Below, piece after piece: positions 7,863 to 13,597 of a stretch of 16,655 nucleotides of DNA. Both the position numbers and the translations under genes were made by a program. Source of the DNA: Deltaproteobacteria bacterium (GTDB lineage: Bacteria; Desulfobacterota; Desulfobacteria; Desulfobacterales; C00003060); assembly GCA_019309245.1 (NCBI GenBank), contig JAFDGP010000021.1, forward strand, positions 1 to 16,655, given 5' to 3'. The stretch's first letter is position 1, and each line of letters begins with the position of its first letter. The notes beneath the pieces were generated by a model. That model made no database searches and was not told where the DNA came from. It saw only the letters and a program-made list of their open reading frames with translations.

Positions 7863-9122
7863 ATGATCACGAAAAGAGACATCAAAAAGGCCTTTAAGTC
7901 CATGACCCACACCGGGCCCGCAGGGTCGGATGCCCTATGGCGCCGGTTTCATGACTACATGGCGCGGCACTATTTCCGGCTGGACAAAGACGCCCGGGGC
8001 TTGGCTGATGAAATGTTTGATACACTCGACGTCGAGGTTCAAAGGCAAATCAGCACACTGCCGGAGGGCCGTCGCAAGAGCCTGTTGGAGCGTAAACTGG
8101 CCATGGTGCGAGGGGAGCGGTCTCCCGCCCCGGTCCTTTACCTGGATACGCCGGTGCTGGAAGGTGCGATCCGTTCGGCCCTGGGACAGCCGCTTGGAGA
8201 GACCTGCGGGACGGCTGAGGCGTTATTTGCGGCAATTCGTGAACAGGTGCGAGCGGGCAGATTGATTTGTCCGGAAAATACCTTCCACCGGGAGCTCCTC
8301 TGGATGGCAAAGGACTCGGCCCGGCGAGAGCTGGAGGTGCTTCAGGCATTATCCGGAGGCTCGTCGTTCAGACACAGCCAGCGGATCGAAGACGCCCAGG
8401 TCTTACGGGCGGTTCTAGCTTTTATTGACCATGACGAATCGGTGTGTTACCGCAAGTTCTGGCGGGACGCGTTTACCAGGCGCACGGTTTCTTGGATTCA
8501 GAAACAATGGCCCTTTGTGGTATTCGACGAGGCTCTTCACATTACTCATCATGAACAAAAAGAGCCTTCACGGCGGTTACAGGCCGGCGGCGTTCGGCTT
8601 CGTATCAGACACGACATGGAGGCGCTCAAGCAAGAGCATGATTTGCTGAAACGTTCGGCCAGGCACTTGAGAGATCTGGTGAGGCTCGCCGGCAAATACC
8701 GATCCAACCGGCAGGCCCGGCCTTCCGCCCCCCTGGATGGTTTTTGGGCCGTGCAAAAGACGGATCTTTCCGTGATGGCGTGGAACCATCTGGGAGGCCA
8801 ACCGGCAGGCCTGGCGGGGCTGGTAACATTTTTTGATTCGGAGGTCTTCAACCGGGTGCCTATCATCAAGATTAAGCGGGACATTTGGGCAACCCTGTCG
8901 GGGGCGGCGGCCGGCGGCTTGCATCGAATCACCGCGCCGTCTGATGTTGGGATTTTGTCCGCCGTGCTGCCTTATACGGATGTGATGGTTCTGGGGCCGG
9001 GTATGACCCGGGTGGTACGAGACAAGCTTGGGCTTGACAGGCTTTTTGACACCCAAATTTTCAGTATTCAGGAGTCAGACGCAGTTTTGAGTGCCTTGAA
9101 CGAGATACCCCGGGCTGCGTAG
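7863..9122 (+). CDS. Uncharacterised protein with possible PIN-like nuclease fold
   Basis: I do not recognise this 419-residue soluble protein as a named family. A basic, helical N-terminal part (1-88) is followed by VLYLDTPVLEGAIRSAL (91-107), which resembles the first strand and acidic residue (Asp95) of PIN-type nucleases. RLICPENTFHRELLWMA (133-149) could supply the second acid (Glu138 or Glu144). The C-terminal segment PSDVGILSAVLPYTDVMVL (359-377) resembles the last PIN strand region with acids Asp361 and Asp373. The middle (170-290) is charged and helical, like an insertion or coiled coil. No membrane segment or signal peptide is seen. It follows the VIT-like gene by 12 bp, so the two are probably co-transcribed, although the ribosome binding site is weak. 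The nuclease idea is inference from motif spacing. Confidence 0.5.
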   Translation: MITKRDIKKAFKSMTHTGPAGSDALWRRFHDYMARHYFRLDKDARGLADEMFDTLDVEVQRQISTLPEGRRKSLLERKLAMVRGERSPAPVLYLDTPVLEGAIRSALGQPLGETCGTAEALFAAIREQVRAGRLICPENTFHRELLWMAKDSARRELEVLQALSGGSSFRHSQRIEDAQVLRAVLAFIDHDESVCYRKFWRDAFTRRTVSWIQKQWPFVVFDEALHITHHEQKEPSRRLQAGGVRLRIRHDMEALKQEHDLLKRSARHLRDLVRLAGKYRSNRQARPSAPLDGFWAVQKTDLSVMAWNHLGGQPAGLAGLVTFFDSEVFNRVPIIKIKRDIWATLSGAAAGGLHRITAPSDVGILSAVLPYTDVMVLGPGMTRVVRDKLGLDRLFDTQIFSIQESDAVLSALNEIPRAA

Positions 9123-9125
9123 CCT

Positions 9126-9162
9126 GCCCCTGTTTCAAAGCGTAATGGCCGGAACCAGGGGC
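9126..9162 (+). terminator. Hairpin after the PIN-like gene
   Basis: Arms GCCCCTG (9126-9132) and CAGGGGC (9156-9162) are perfectly complementary just after the stop codon. TTC/GAA pairing inside can extend the stem with a bulge. The loop is long and no T run follows, so it is at best a weak or factor-dependent terminator. The rest of the gap to 9277 shows nothing else convincing. Confidence 0.35.
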
Positions 9163-9277
9163 GGTCAATTGGCGGGGTATCGGATCAACAGCGCGAGAGC
9201 TTTGCACCCCCCGATTGCCGACAGCAGATGGGCGCTGATTACTTGTGCTACTTGCCGGGGGGGCGAGGAGAGATAAT

Positions 9278-9799
9278 ATGGCCGTAAGAAAAATATTGAC
9301 CTATCCGGATGAGGTGCTCCGCAAGCCGGCGGAACCGGTGGCAGACATCGACGGCCGACTGCAACAACTCATAAACGATATGGCTGACACGATGTACCAT
9401 GCCCCTGGGATCGGTTTGGCGGGAAACCAGGTGGGGGCTCCATGTCGGGTGATCATTTTTGATGTTTCCGCCAAGGACGAGCCCCGTGATTTGTGCGTGG
9501 TTATCAATCCCGAAATCATCGAGTCCGGAGGCGAGGTGGCAAGCGAAGAAGGGTGCTTGAGTGTGGTTGACTATTCCGCGGAGATAAAAAGGGCCCAATT
9601 TGTTACGGTCAAAGGCTTCGACCGTGAAGGCAACCCGGTCCTGCTCAAAAAAGAGGGCTTACCTGCCATTGTTCTGCAGCATGAAATCGACCATTTGAAT
9701 GGCAAACTCTTTATAGATCACATCAGCCGGCTGAAAAGAGAATTATATAAGAGAAGATTGAGAAAGAAGTTGAAAGAAAAAAGGCCCAGGCGGTTGTAG
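9278..9799 (+). CDS. def: Peptide deformylase
   Basis: A 173-residue metalloenzyme that removes the formyl group from the N-terminal methionine of nascent proteins. All three family motifs are visible: motif I GIGLAGNQVG (44-53), motif II EEGCLS (90-95) with metal ligand Cys93, and motif III QHEIDHLNG (134-142) with ligands His135 and His139 and catalytic Glu136. Motif I normally reads GLAAxQ; here it is GLAGNQ, keeping the essential glutamine Gln51. The tail is very basic (KRRLRKKLKEKRPRRL), fitting ribosome association. ATG 9278 has GAGGAGA at 9265-9271; an upstream in-frame TTG (9245) is rejected. The usual partner fmt is absent, so def is separate here. Confidence 0.96.
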   Translation: MAVRKILTYPDEVLRKPAEPVADIDGRLQQLINDMADTMYHAPGIGLAGNQVGAPCRVIIFDVSAKDEPRDLCVVINPEIIESGGEVASEEGCLSVVDYSAEIKRAQFVTVKGFDREGNPVLLKKEGLPAIVLQHEIDHLNGKLFIDHISRLKRELYKRRLRKKLKEKRPRRL

Positions 9800-9807
9800 T
9801 TCCAAAA

Positions 9808-9840
9808 AAACAAGTGGCTGCAACATAGCCTTCTTTGTTT
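9808..9840. terminator. Bidirectional terminator-like hairpin between def and the YkgJ gene
   Basis: Between two convergent genes, AAACAAG (9808-9814) pairs with CTTTGTTT (9833-9840) with one bulged T, and GGCT (9816-9819) pairs with AGCC (9827-9830) around the loop. The A-rich left side and T-rich right side give a U tract in both directions, suiting a shared terminator. Stem stability is modest. Confidence 0.5.
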
Positions 9841-9842
9841 CG

Positions 9843-10589
9843 TTAATGCCCTGTCTTTGTCCCCCTTTGTGATGTCTTCCCGGCCTGCCGGCCAGATCTT
9901 GGCAAATCTAAGCGATGTGAGGGCCTCGGGGCCAGAAACAGGGTGTCGCCCTCCTGTTTGACTTGGAGTCCGAACGTCCGGATCGTCACGCGAAGCGCCC
10001 GTCCAAACAAGAAATCTGTCGCTCCACTATCCATATTCAGCCGTTTGATGACAAATGAACGGACGAAATCATCATAGGAGACAAGCTCCAGGATATGGTT
10101 GGCAGCCTTGCAGGCATCGGGGCTCTCGAGGTGTTTTACCACCCCTTCGATGGCCTGATAAGAGCACCGGCCCTCATGGGCACGAACGACTTGGGCCAGC
10201 GGGCTGTTTCGGCCCAACAGGTCCAGGCGTTTGAGGTAAGGGCGTTTCATGGCTTCCCGGAGGGGACGAGGATCCCAGCATTTCAGCGCAGCACATTCAA
10301 CCGGTCTGCTGGGATAGATGCGGCATTTTTTGTGTGCATCCTCATAAAAAAGACAGGTCCACGCCCTGTCCCGCCCTTTGATTTTGATTATTTCCTGATC
10401 AAGAGGGACGAGGCGGTCGTCCAGATCCCGGACCATCTCACCGCGCCTTAATGTGTACACCTGGGCCCAGCTCAGGAGGCCCTGATCGAACAAAACACGA
10501 TCTTCGTGGTGCAAGGCCGGCCCGCCTTTTTTGCAGCATGTGCCGCAGCGGAGACAATAGGTCTGAGGCACCTTGTTGTTGGGTGTCAT
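9843..10589 (-). CDS. YkgJ-family cysteine-cluster (zinc/iron-chelating) protein
   Basis: A 248-residue protein of the YkgJ/CxxCxxCC family (PF03692 type), proposed to bind zinc or an iron-sulfur cluster; the exact function is not known. The signature CLRCGTCC (Cys12, 15, 18, 19) sits right after the start. The second set follows as CLFYEDAHKKC (Cys79, Cys89) and IYPSRPVECAALKC (Cys99, Cys104), with the family IYxxRPxxC pattern intact. The tail from about 225 is basic and low in complexity. ATG 10589 places the first cysteine at residue 12, as usual, but has no clear Shine-Dalgarno sequence; a GTG at 10643 in frame would add 18 residues. A weak promoter candidate (TTGAAA at 10680-10675, TTAAAG at 10658-10653, 16-bp spacing) lies upstream. 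The gene is separated from csp by a strong terminator. Confidence 0.85.
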   Translation of the reverse strand: MTPNNKVPQTYCLRCGTCCKKGGPALHHEDRVLFDQGLLSWAQVYTLRRGEMVRDLDDRLVPLDQEIIKIKGRDRAWTCLFYEDAHKKCRIYPSRPVECAALKCWDPRPLREAMKRPYLKRLDLLGRNSPLAQVVRAHEGRCSYQAIEGVVKHLESPDACKAANHILELVSYDDFVRSFVIKRLNMDSGATDFLFGRALRVTIRTFGLQVKQEGDTLFLAPRPSHRLDLPRSGRQAGKTSQRGTKTGH

Positions 10590-10717
10590 GGATGGTGCTG
10601 TGAGAGCTTTGCACAACCCGACTGCGAAGCGGCCGGCGCACAAAGTGTCGCCCTTTAAGCCAGAGCAACGCGTTTTTCAAAGGTCTCTGCCCAAAATGGG
10701 CCGGACGACGTTGAAAC

Positions 10718-10753
10718 AACAAACCCTGTCATCAACCGATGACAGGGTTTGTT
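10718..10753 (-). terminator. Strong intrinsic terminator of the cold-shock gene
   Basis: A perfect 16-bp inverted repeat (10718-10733 with 10738-10753) has a 4-nt loop. On the minus strand the second arm ends GGGTTTGTTGTTTC, giving the T-rich tail. It lies 41 bp after the csp stop. Because the arm is A/T-rich at its base it may also work on the other strand. Confidence 0.88.
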
Positions 10754-10793
10754 CGTGGGGTTGATAATCAGCACTGTTGTCGTTTGCTGATCG

Positions 10794-10994
10794 TTAAATG
10801 GTTTCCACCTGAACCGCTTGAGGCCCCTTGTCGCCCTGTTCAATGTCAAAGCGCACTCGCTGGCCCTCGTACAAGGTCCTGAAGCCGGACCCCGCAATGG
10901 AACTGTAATGGACAAACACATCCTGCCCCTCGTCCATGCTGATGAACCCGTAGCCTTTTTTTTCATTGAACCATTTTACCGTGCCTTCCGCCAT
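10794..10994 (-). CDS. Cold-shock domain protein (CspA family)
   Basis: A 66-residue single cold-shock domain that binds single-stranded RNA/DNA and melts mRNA structure. It is complete: MAEGTVKWFNEKKGYGFI carries RNP1 (KGYGFI), VFVHYSSI carries RNP2, and the closing GPQAVQV strand is standard. The length is typical. ATG 10994 has AAAGGGGG at 11010-11003 with about 8 bp spacing. The RNP2 core has Tyr where the family usually has Phe or His (VFVHY). The 5' leader is long (about 165 nt if the promoter at 11170-11197 is used) and strongly structured, as in other cold-shock genes. That suggests control at the RNA level. A strong terminator follows the gene. Confidence 0.97.
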   Translation of the reverse strand: MAEGTVKWFNEKKGYGFISMDEGQDVFVHYSSIAGSGFRTLYEGQRVRFDIEQGDKGPQAVQVETI

Positions 10995-10997
10995 GAC

Positions 10998-11109
10998 CCA
11001 ATCCCCCTTTCAACAAAAAGTTTCAGTTGGGATTTGGATCTGACGAAAAATGCCATCAAGGCTGGCGGCCTTGATGGCATTCGATCTCGCTTCGTGACGT
11101 TCCAATCCC
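10998..11109 (-). promoter_or_regulatory. Possible RNA switch in the csp leader (anti-Shine-Dalgarno pairing)
   Basis: On the minus strand the segment GGGATTGG occurs twice: 11109-11102 (A) and 11005-10998 (C). C overlaps the last Gs of the csp ribosome binding site. Between them, CCAAATCCC at 11037-11029 (B) is complementary to either copy with one bulged A. B:C pairing, helped by CAAC/GTTG just inside, would hide the ribosome binding site; A:B pairing would free it. The terminator-like hairpin lies between A and B. The pairing is seen in the sequence; switching is inference. Confidence 0.4.
11046..11080 (-). terminator. Terminator-like hairpin inside the csp leader
   Basis: ATGCCATCAAGG (11050-11061) and CCTTGATGGCAT (11069-11080) form a perfect 12-bp stem with a 7-nt loop. 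Transcribed on the minus strand it is followed at once by a run of Ts (11050-11046). No gene lies between it and the upstream promoter, so it looks like an attenuator or the end of a roughly 120-nt RNA. A second small hairpin, TCACC/GGTGA, is at 11125-11138. Confidence 0.75.
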
Positions 11110-11169
11110 AAACCAAACCCAGTGTCACCCAAAGGTGAAAAAACGTTAACATCATGACACATTTTTTCA

Positions 11170-11197
11170 CTTATCATAAATCGGACTGCGTTGTCAA
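11170..11197 (-). promoter_or_regulatory. Probable sigma-70-type promoter of the csp transcript
   Basis: A perfect TTGACA (-35) reads on the minus strand at 11197-11192, and GATAAG (-10, 4 of 6) at 11175-11170 with 16-bp spacing. It lies 13 bp from dispersed-repeat copy 2. The leader to the csp start would be about 165 nt. A second promoter nearer the gene cannot be excluded. Confidence 0.55.
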
Positions 11198-11210
11198 GGG
11201 GTTTCCTGAA

Positions 11211-11245
11211 CCCGGATCCACCGGTTGCCGAGTTTGCCGGAGATG
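11211..11245. repeat. 35-bp dispersed repeat, copy 2
   Basis: Identical to 493-527 over all 35 bases and in the same orientation. It lies between the 3' end of yjbQ and the csp promoter, 13 bp from the -35 box, just as copy 1 lies 13 bp from the ihfA -35 box. The short sequences between repeat and -35 box differ at the two sites, so the match is not a recent duplication of the whole region. Confidence 0.9.
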
Positions 11246-11281
11246 CAAGGCGGTGGGCGTGCCGAGATACTTTTGTGCTTC

Positions 11282-11330
11282 AAACACCCACCAACAAAGC
11301 AGATCCGGCCTCAAGGATTGACGGGTGTTT
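11282..11330 (-). terminator. Inverted repeat at the 3' end of yjbQ
   Basis: AAACACCC (11282-11289) and GGGTGTTT (11323-11330) are perfectly complementary and flank a 33-nt loop; the outer arm touches the yjbQ stop codon. The loop is too long for a textbook terminator, but the T-rich arm and position make a weak terminator plausible. The stretch 11246-11281 shows nothing else. Confidence 0.35.
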
Positions 11331-11731
11331 TATGATTGCGTCAAGATATGGACATGCAACTTCCTGCGGCGAGGCCCATCGAATTCGCAAAAAAACACCT
11401 TTTGCCATGTCCCAAGAACAAGATGACCGTTTTTGAACGCCACGGTTTCCGATGGACCGACCAGGCTGGCCTTCACATGGGCGGGCGAGTTTCCTTCCAG
11501 ATGTCTGTAAGCCTCTTTCCAGGGCACGATCTTGTTAAGAACAAGCAAGATATCGTCCTTCACACTCGGGTCGGCACCTTCGTTGATGGTCACTGCCGCC
11601 GTGGTGTGCGGCACGTAGATCAAACACCAGCCGGTGCGGGCATTGTCTGATTCCAGTACGCGCTCGATCTGTGCGGTCACATCGACCAGCTCTGTCTTTG
11701 ATCTTGTTTTGATTTCAAGTAGTTGAGCCAT
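11330..11731 (-). CDS. yjbQ: YjbQ/UPF0047 family protein
   Basis: A 133-residue member of the YjbQ (UPF0047) family, a small conserved trimeric fold. A thiamin phosphate synthase-like side activity has been reported for some members, but the physiological role is not settled. The signature is complete: VPHTTAAVTINEGAD, then YRHLEGNSPAHVKASLVGPS and LGTWQKVFFCEFDGPRRR, carrying the conserved His, Glu and Asp/Arg cluster. ATG 11731 starts the usual short N-terminus; an in-frame ATG at 11743 adds four residues. The ribosome binding site (AGGGA, 11 bp upstream) is mediocre. The start lies only 24 bp past the dsrC terminator, leaving little room for a separate promoter, so expression probably depends on read-through. 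Confidence 0.93.
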   Translation of the reverse strand: MAQLLEIKTRSKTELVDVTAQIERVLESDNARTGWCLIYVPHTTAAVTINEGADPSVKDDILLVLNKIVPWKEAYRHLEGNSPAHVKASLVGPSETVAFKNGHLVLGTWQKVFFCEFDGPRRRKLHVHILTQS

Positions 11732-11755
11732 TTTTTTCCGCATCCCTGCGAGAAC

Positions 11756-11789
11756 AAAAAAGGCTTTGCCGGACGACAAAGCCTTTTTT
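11756..11789 (-). terminator. Intrinsic terminator of dsrC
   Basis: GGCTTTG (11762-11768) and CAAAGCC (11777-11783) form a 7-bp stem with an 8-nt loop. Six As on the left and six Ts on the right extend the stem and give a U tract in both directions. It lies 26 bp after the dsrC stop and 24 bp before the yjbQ start. Confidence 0.88.
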
Positions 11790-11815
11790 CATTTGCCGAT
11801 TGTGCGGTATTTGCG

Positions 11816-12133
11816 TTACACACACCCGGTCGGCTTGGGCAGACCGGCCATTTTACACGCGCCTTTGCCCGGTCCCGACGGAAACAATTCATAGATGTGT
11901 TTCAACTTGAAGCCCGTCACCTTGGAGAAGACCCGAACCATGGGTGCAATACCGTTCTTCTCGTAATACTCCCGCAGGAAGTTGATGCAATTCCAGTGTT
12001 CATCCGTCAATTCATCAATGCCTTCCGTGGTCTTGACATACTGGACCCATTCCGGGCACCAATTCTCATAAGCATCAATGAAACCGTCCTCATCAGTTGT
12101 AAAGGTTTTTCCCTGAAATTCAACTTGCGGCAT
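11816..12133 (-). CDS. dsrC: DsrC, sulfur-carrier partner of dissimilatory sulfite reductase
   Basis: A 105-residue DsrC/TusE family protein. In sulfate reducers DsrC receives sulfur from DsrAB sulfite reductase as a trisulfide between two C-terminal cysteines, which is then reduced through DsrMKJOP. Both are here in the tail GACKMAGLPKPTGCV: Cys93 and the penultimate Cys104, 11 apart. This matches true DsrC and not TusE-type proteins that keep only the last cysteine. The core (TDEHWNCINFLREYYEKNGIAPMVR) is typical. The start has an excellent AAAAGGAGG site 8 bp upstream. It is monocistronic, with a promoter candidate at 12208-12236 and a terminator at 11756-11789, as is common for dsrC kept apart from dsrAB. 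It gives the best clue to the host metabolism. Confidence 0.96.
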   Translation of the reverse strand: MPQVEFQGKTFTTDEDGFIDAYENWCPEWVQYVKTTEGIDELTDEHWNCINFLREYYEKNGIAPMVRVFSKVTGFKLKHIYELFPSGPGKGACKMAGLPKPTGCV

Positions 12134-12207
12134 GCCAACGTCCTCCTTTTCTCTATTTTAATTAATAGGTTGATTCCTTTCCGTGATATGGAATATTCAG
12201 ACGTGTT

Positions 12208-12236
12208 CTTTAACATAAAAAAAATGCGTTTGTCAA
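12208..12236 (-). promoter_or_regulatory. Probable sigma-70-type promoter of dsrC
   Basis: A perfect TTGACA reads on the minus strand at 12236-12231, followed by a 17-bp T-rich spacer and TTAAAG at 12213-12208 (3 of 6). It directly follows the pyrR terminator. The dsrC leader would be about 65 to 70 nt and A/T-rich. Confidence 0.5.
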
Positions 12237-12245
12237 CACAAAAAC

Positions 12246-12274
12246 AAAAAACCCCGCACGGCATCTCGTTACGG
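12246..12274 (-). terminator. Intrinsic terminator of the fmdB-pyrR unit
   Basis: On the minus strand CCGTAACG (12274-12267, with one bulged A) pairs with CGTGCGG (12260-12254) around a 6-nt loop, including one G-T pair. GG and a run of six Ts (12251-12246) follow. It begins about 30 bp past the pyrR stop. Confidence 0.65.
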
Positions 12275-12305
12275 CTCGTCAGGTTTGACCAAGGCCCGTT
12301 TGATG

Positions 12306-12839
12306 TCACCCCGTGATGGTCACCTCGTCACGGCCGGCATGTTCGCTCAGGTATACATTAACGGTATTATTGTGGATGGTCTCGATGTGTTTGCCGACAT
12401 AGTTTGCCTGGATGGGCAGTTCCCTGTGGCCCCGGTCTACCAGCACGGCCAGCTCAATGCGGTCCGGCCTTCCAAAATCGATCAGCGCATCCATGGCCGC
12501 CCGCACGGTCCGGCCGGTAAACAGGACGTCGTCCACCAGGATCACCTGCTTGGCGTCCAGGGAAAATGGCAATTCGGTCCGCTGGACCACGGGCTGGTGG
12601 CTGATACGGGTCCAATCGTCTCGGTACAAGGTGATATCCAGGTCACCCCGGGGGATGTCCGTACCGTCAATGGCCTTGATCCTGGCAGCCAAGCGATCGG
12701 CGAGATAGACCCCGCCGGTCCTGATCCCAATAAGAACCAGCCCCTTGGAGCCGCGGTGCTTTTCGAGAATTTCATGGGCCATTCGAGACAATATACGGTT
12801 AATATCGGACGCATGTAGAACCACCTGTTCAGATTCCAT
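12306..12839 (-). CDS. pyrR: PyrR pyrimidine regulatory protein / uracil phosphoribosyltransferase
   Basis: A 177-residue type I phosphoribosyltransferase. PyrR binds pyr mRNA in Gram-positive bacteria and also converts uracil plus PRPP to UMP; outside that group the RNA-binding role is less sure. The PRPP loop VILVDDVLFTGRT (99-111) is exact. LIGIRTGGVYLADRLA (36-51), LDITLYRDD (67-75) and the C-terminal VDRGHRELPIQANYVGKHI all match the family. ATG 12839 is chosen because GGAG lies 8 bp upstream and it gives the typical N-terminus; ATG 12875 adds 12 residues and has no ribosome binding site. It follows the FmdB-type gene after about 60 bp in the same unit. No pyr biosynthesis gene is in the window, so the regulatory target cannot be seen. 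Confidence 0.95.
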   Translation of the reverse strand: MESEQVVLHASDINRILSRMAHEILEKHRGSKGLVLIGIRTGGVYLADRLAARIKAIDGTDIPRGDLDITLYRDDWTRISHQPVVQRTELPFSLDAKQVILVDDVLFTGRTVRAAMDALIDFGRPDRIELAVLVDRGHRELPIQANYVGKHIETIHNNTVNVYLSEHAGRDEVTITG

Positions 12840-12901
12840 CACCTTTTCTCCAACGCTCTTGGTTTTTGTTGCCATCGCTTTGACGACTTATTGCGAAGTC
12901 A

Positions 12902-13396
12902 TCAAAGTTCATACAGGGTGTCATCTCGACGAAAGGGAGGCCTGCCACCTGATTTGGCTCCCCCCTTTTTTCCTTCAAACACAAACGGCTCTTCTTCTTC
13001 AATCAGGTCTCCCATCTCGGCCTCAATCTGTTCGGGATCCTCGCCGGCCTCCAACCGTTTGAGTGCTTCTTCCAGGCCGGGGCCCGGGCTCATGCCGGTG
13101 GCATCGGACAACCTACGCATCAGCTTCGCCGCCTGCCGCGGATCATCCTCATTGATGCCTTCCGCCTCTTTGGCCAGCATCTCCATGGCCTTCTCCATTC
13201 TGGATTCATCCACGGGCAGGTCGGGTCCATCTTCGTCGCCCCCGGCTCGGGAGACGCTGGCAAAAATGGACAGCTGTCGTTCAAGATTTTTCTTTTTGCA
13301 TTTGGGACAACGGGGCCGTTTCGAGGTGTTGACGGTGCGGGAATAGAAATTGAACAGGGTGTTACAACGATCGCAATAGAACTCATACACAGGCAT
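12902..13396 (-). CDS. FmdB-type zinc-ribbon protein with acidic C-terminal extension
   Basis: A 164-residue protein whose first about 45 residues form an FmdB-type zinc ribbon: MPVYEFYCDRCNTLF, with Cys8 and Cys11, then RCPKCKKKNLERQLSIF, with Cys30 and Cys33. The family is common and mostly uncharacterised; 'regulatory protein' in its name comes from one old case. The remaining about 120 residues are rich in Glu and Asp (DEDGPDLPVDESRMEKAMEML, then LIEEEEPFVFEG) and end in a basic, glycine-rich tail. This is longer than the usual 60 to 110 residues. ATG 13396 has a near-perfect AGGAGGTGAG site. A strong promoter lies at 13453-13481, and pyrR follows in the same unit. Confidence 0.88.
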   Translation of the reverse strand: MPVYEFYCDRCNTLFNFYSRTVNTSKRPRCPKCKKKNLERQLSIFASVSRAGGDEDGPDLPVDESRMEKAMEMLAKEAEGINEDDPRQAAKLMRRLSDATGMSPGPGLEEALKRLEAGEDPEQIEAEMGDLIEEEEPFVFEGKKGGAKSGGRPPFRRDDTLYEL

Positions 13397-13452
13397 GGGT
13401 TAAACTCACCTCCTGTTATGGCGATGCCGGTGATACAAGCCTTTGAATTTTT

Positions 13453-13481
13453 ATGATAATAGAAACCCTCCTGCCGGTCAA
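13453..13481 (-). promoter_or_regulatory. Sigma-70-type promoter of the fmdB-pyrR unit
   Basis: TTGACC (-35, 5 of 6) reads on the minus strand at 13481-13476, and TATCAT (-10, 5 of 6) at 13458-13453, with exactly 17 bp between. The start site would be near 13446, giving a leader of about 50 nt. Just upstream, CCCAATT occurs twice (13483-13499 area). Confidence 0.78.
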
Positions 13482-13597
13482 CCCAATTTTGGCCCAATTA
13501 TTTATGACCTAAAGCCGCGGGTTTTTTCGGTTGCGGCGCGAGCAAATTTGACTTTTTACGAAGCCAACTTTCTTAACAGCTTCAGATATCCGTCCTG

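Noticed and set aside
10976..11170. Short open frame (64 codons) in the csp leader
   Set aside because: It has no ribosome binding site, runs through the 12-bp terminator-like hairpin and overlaps the csp start; it looks like a chance frame.
13560..13583. Terminator for the RecA-like ATPase gene
   Set aside because: GAAGC/GCTTC form only a 5-bp stem with a 14-nt loop and no T run follows on the minus strand.
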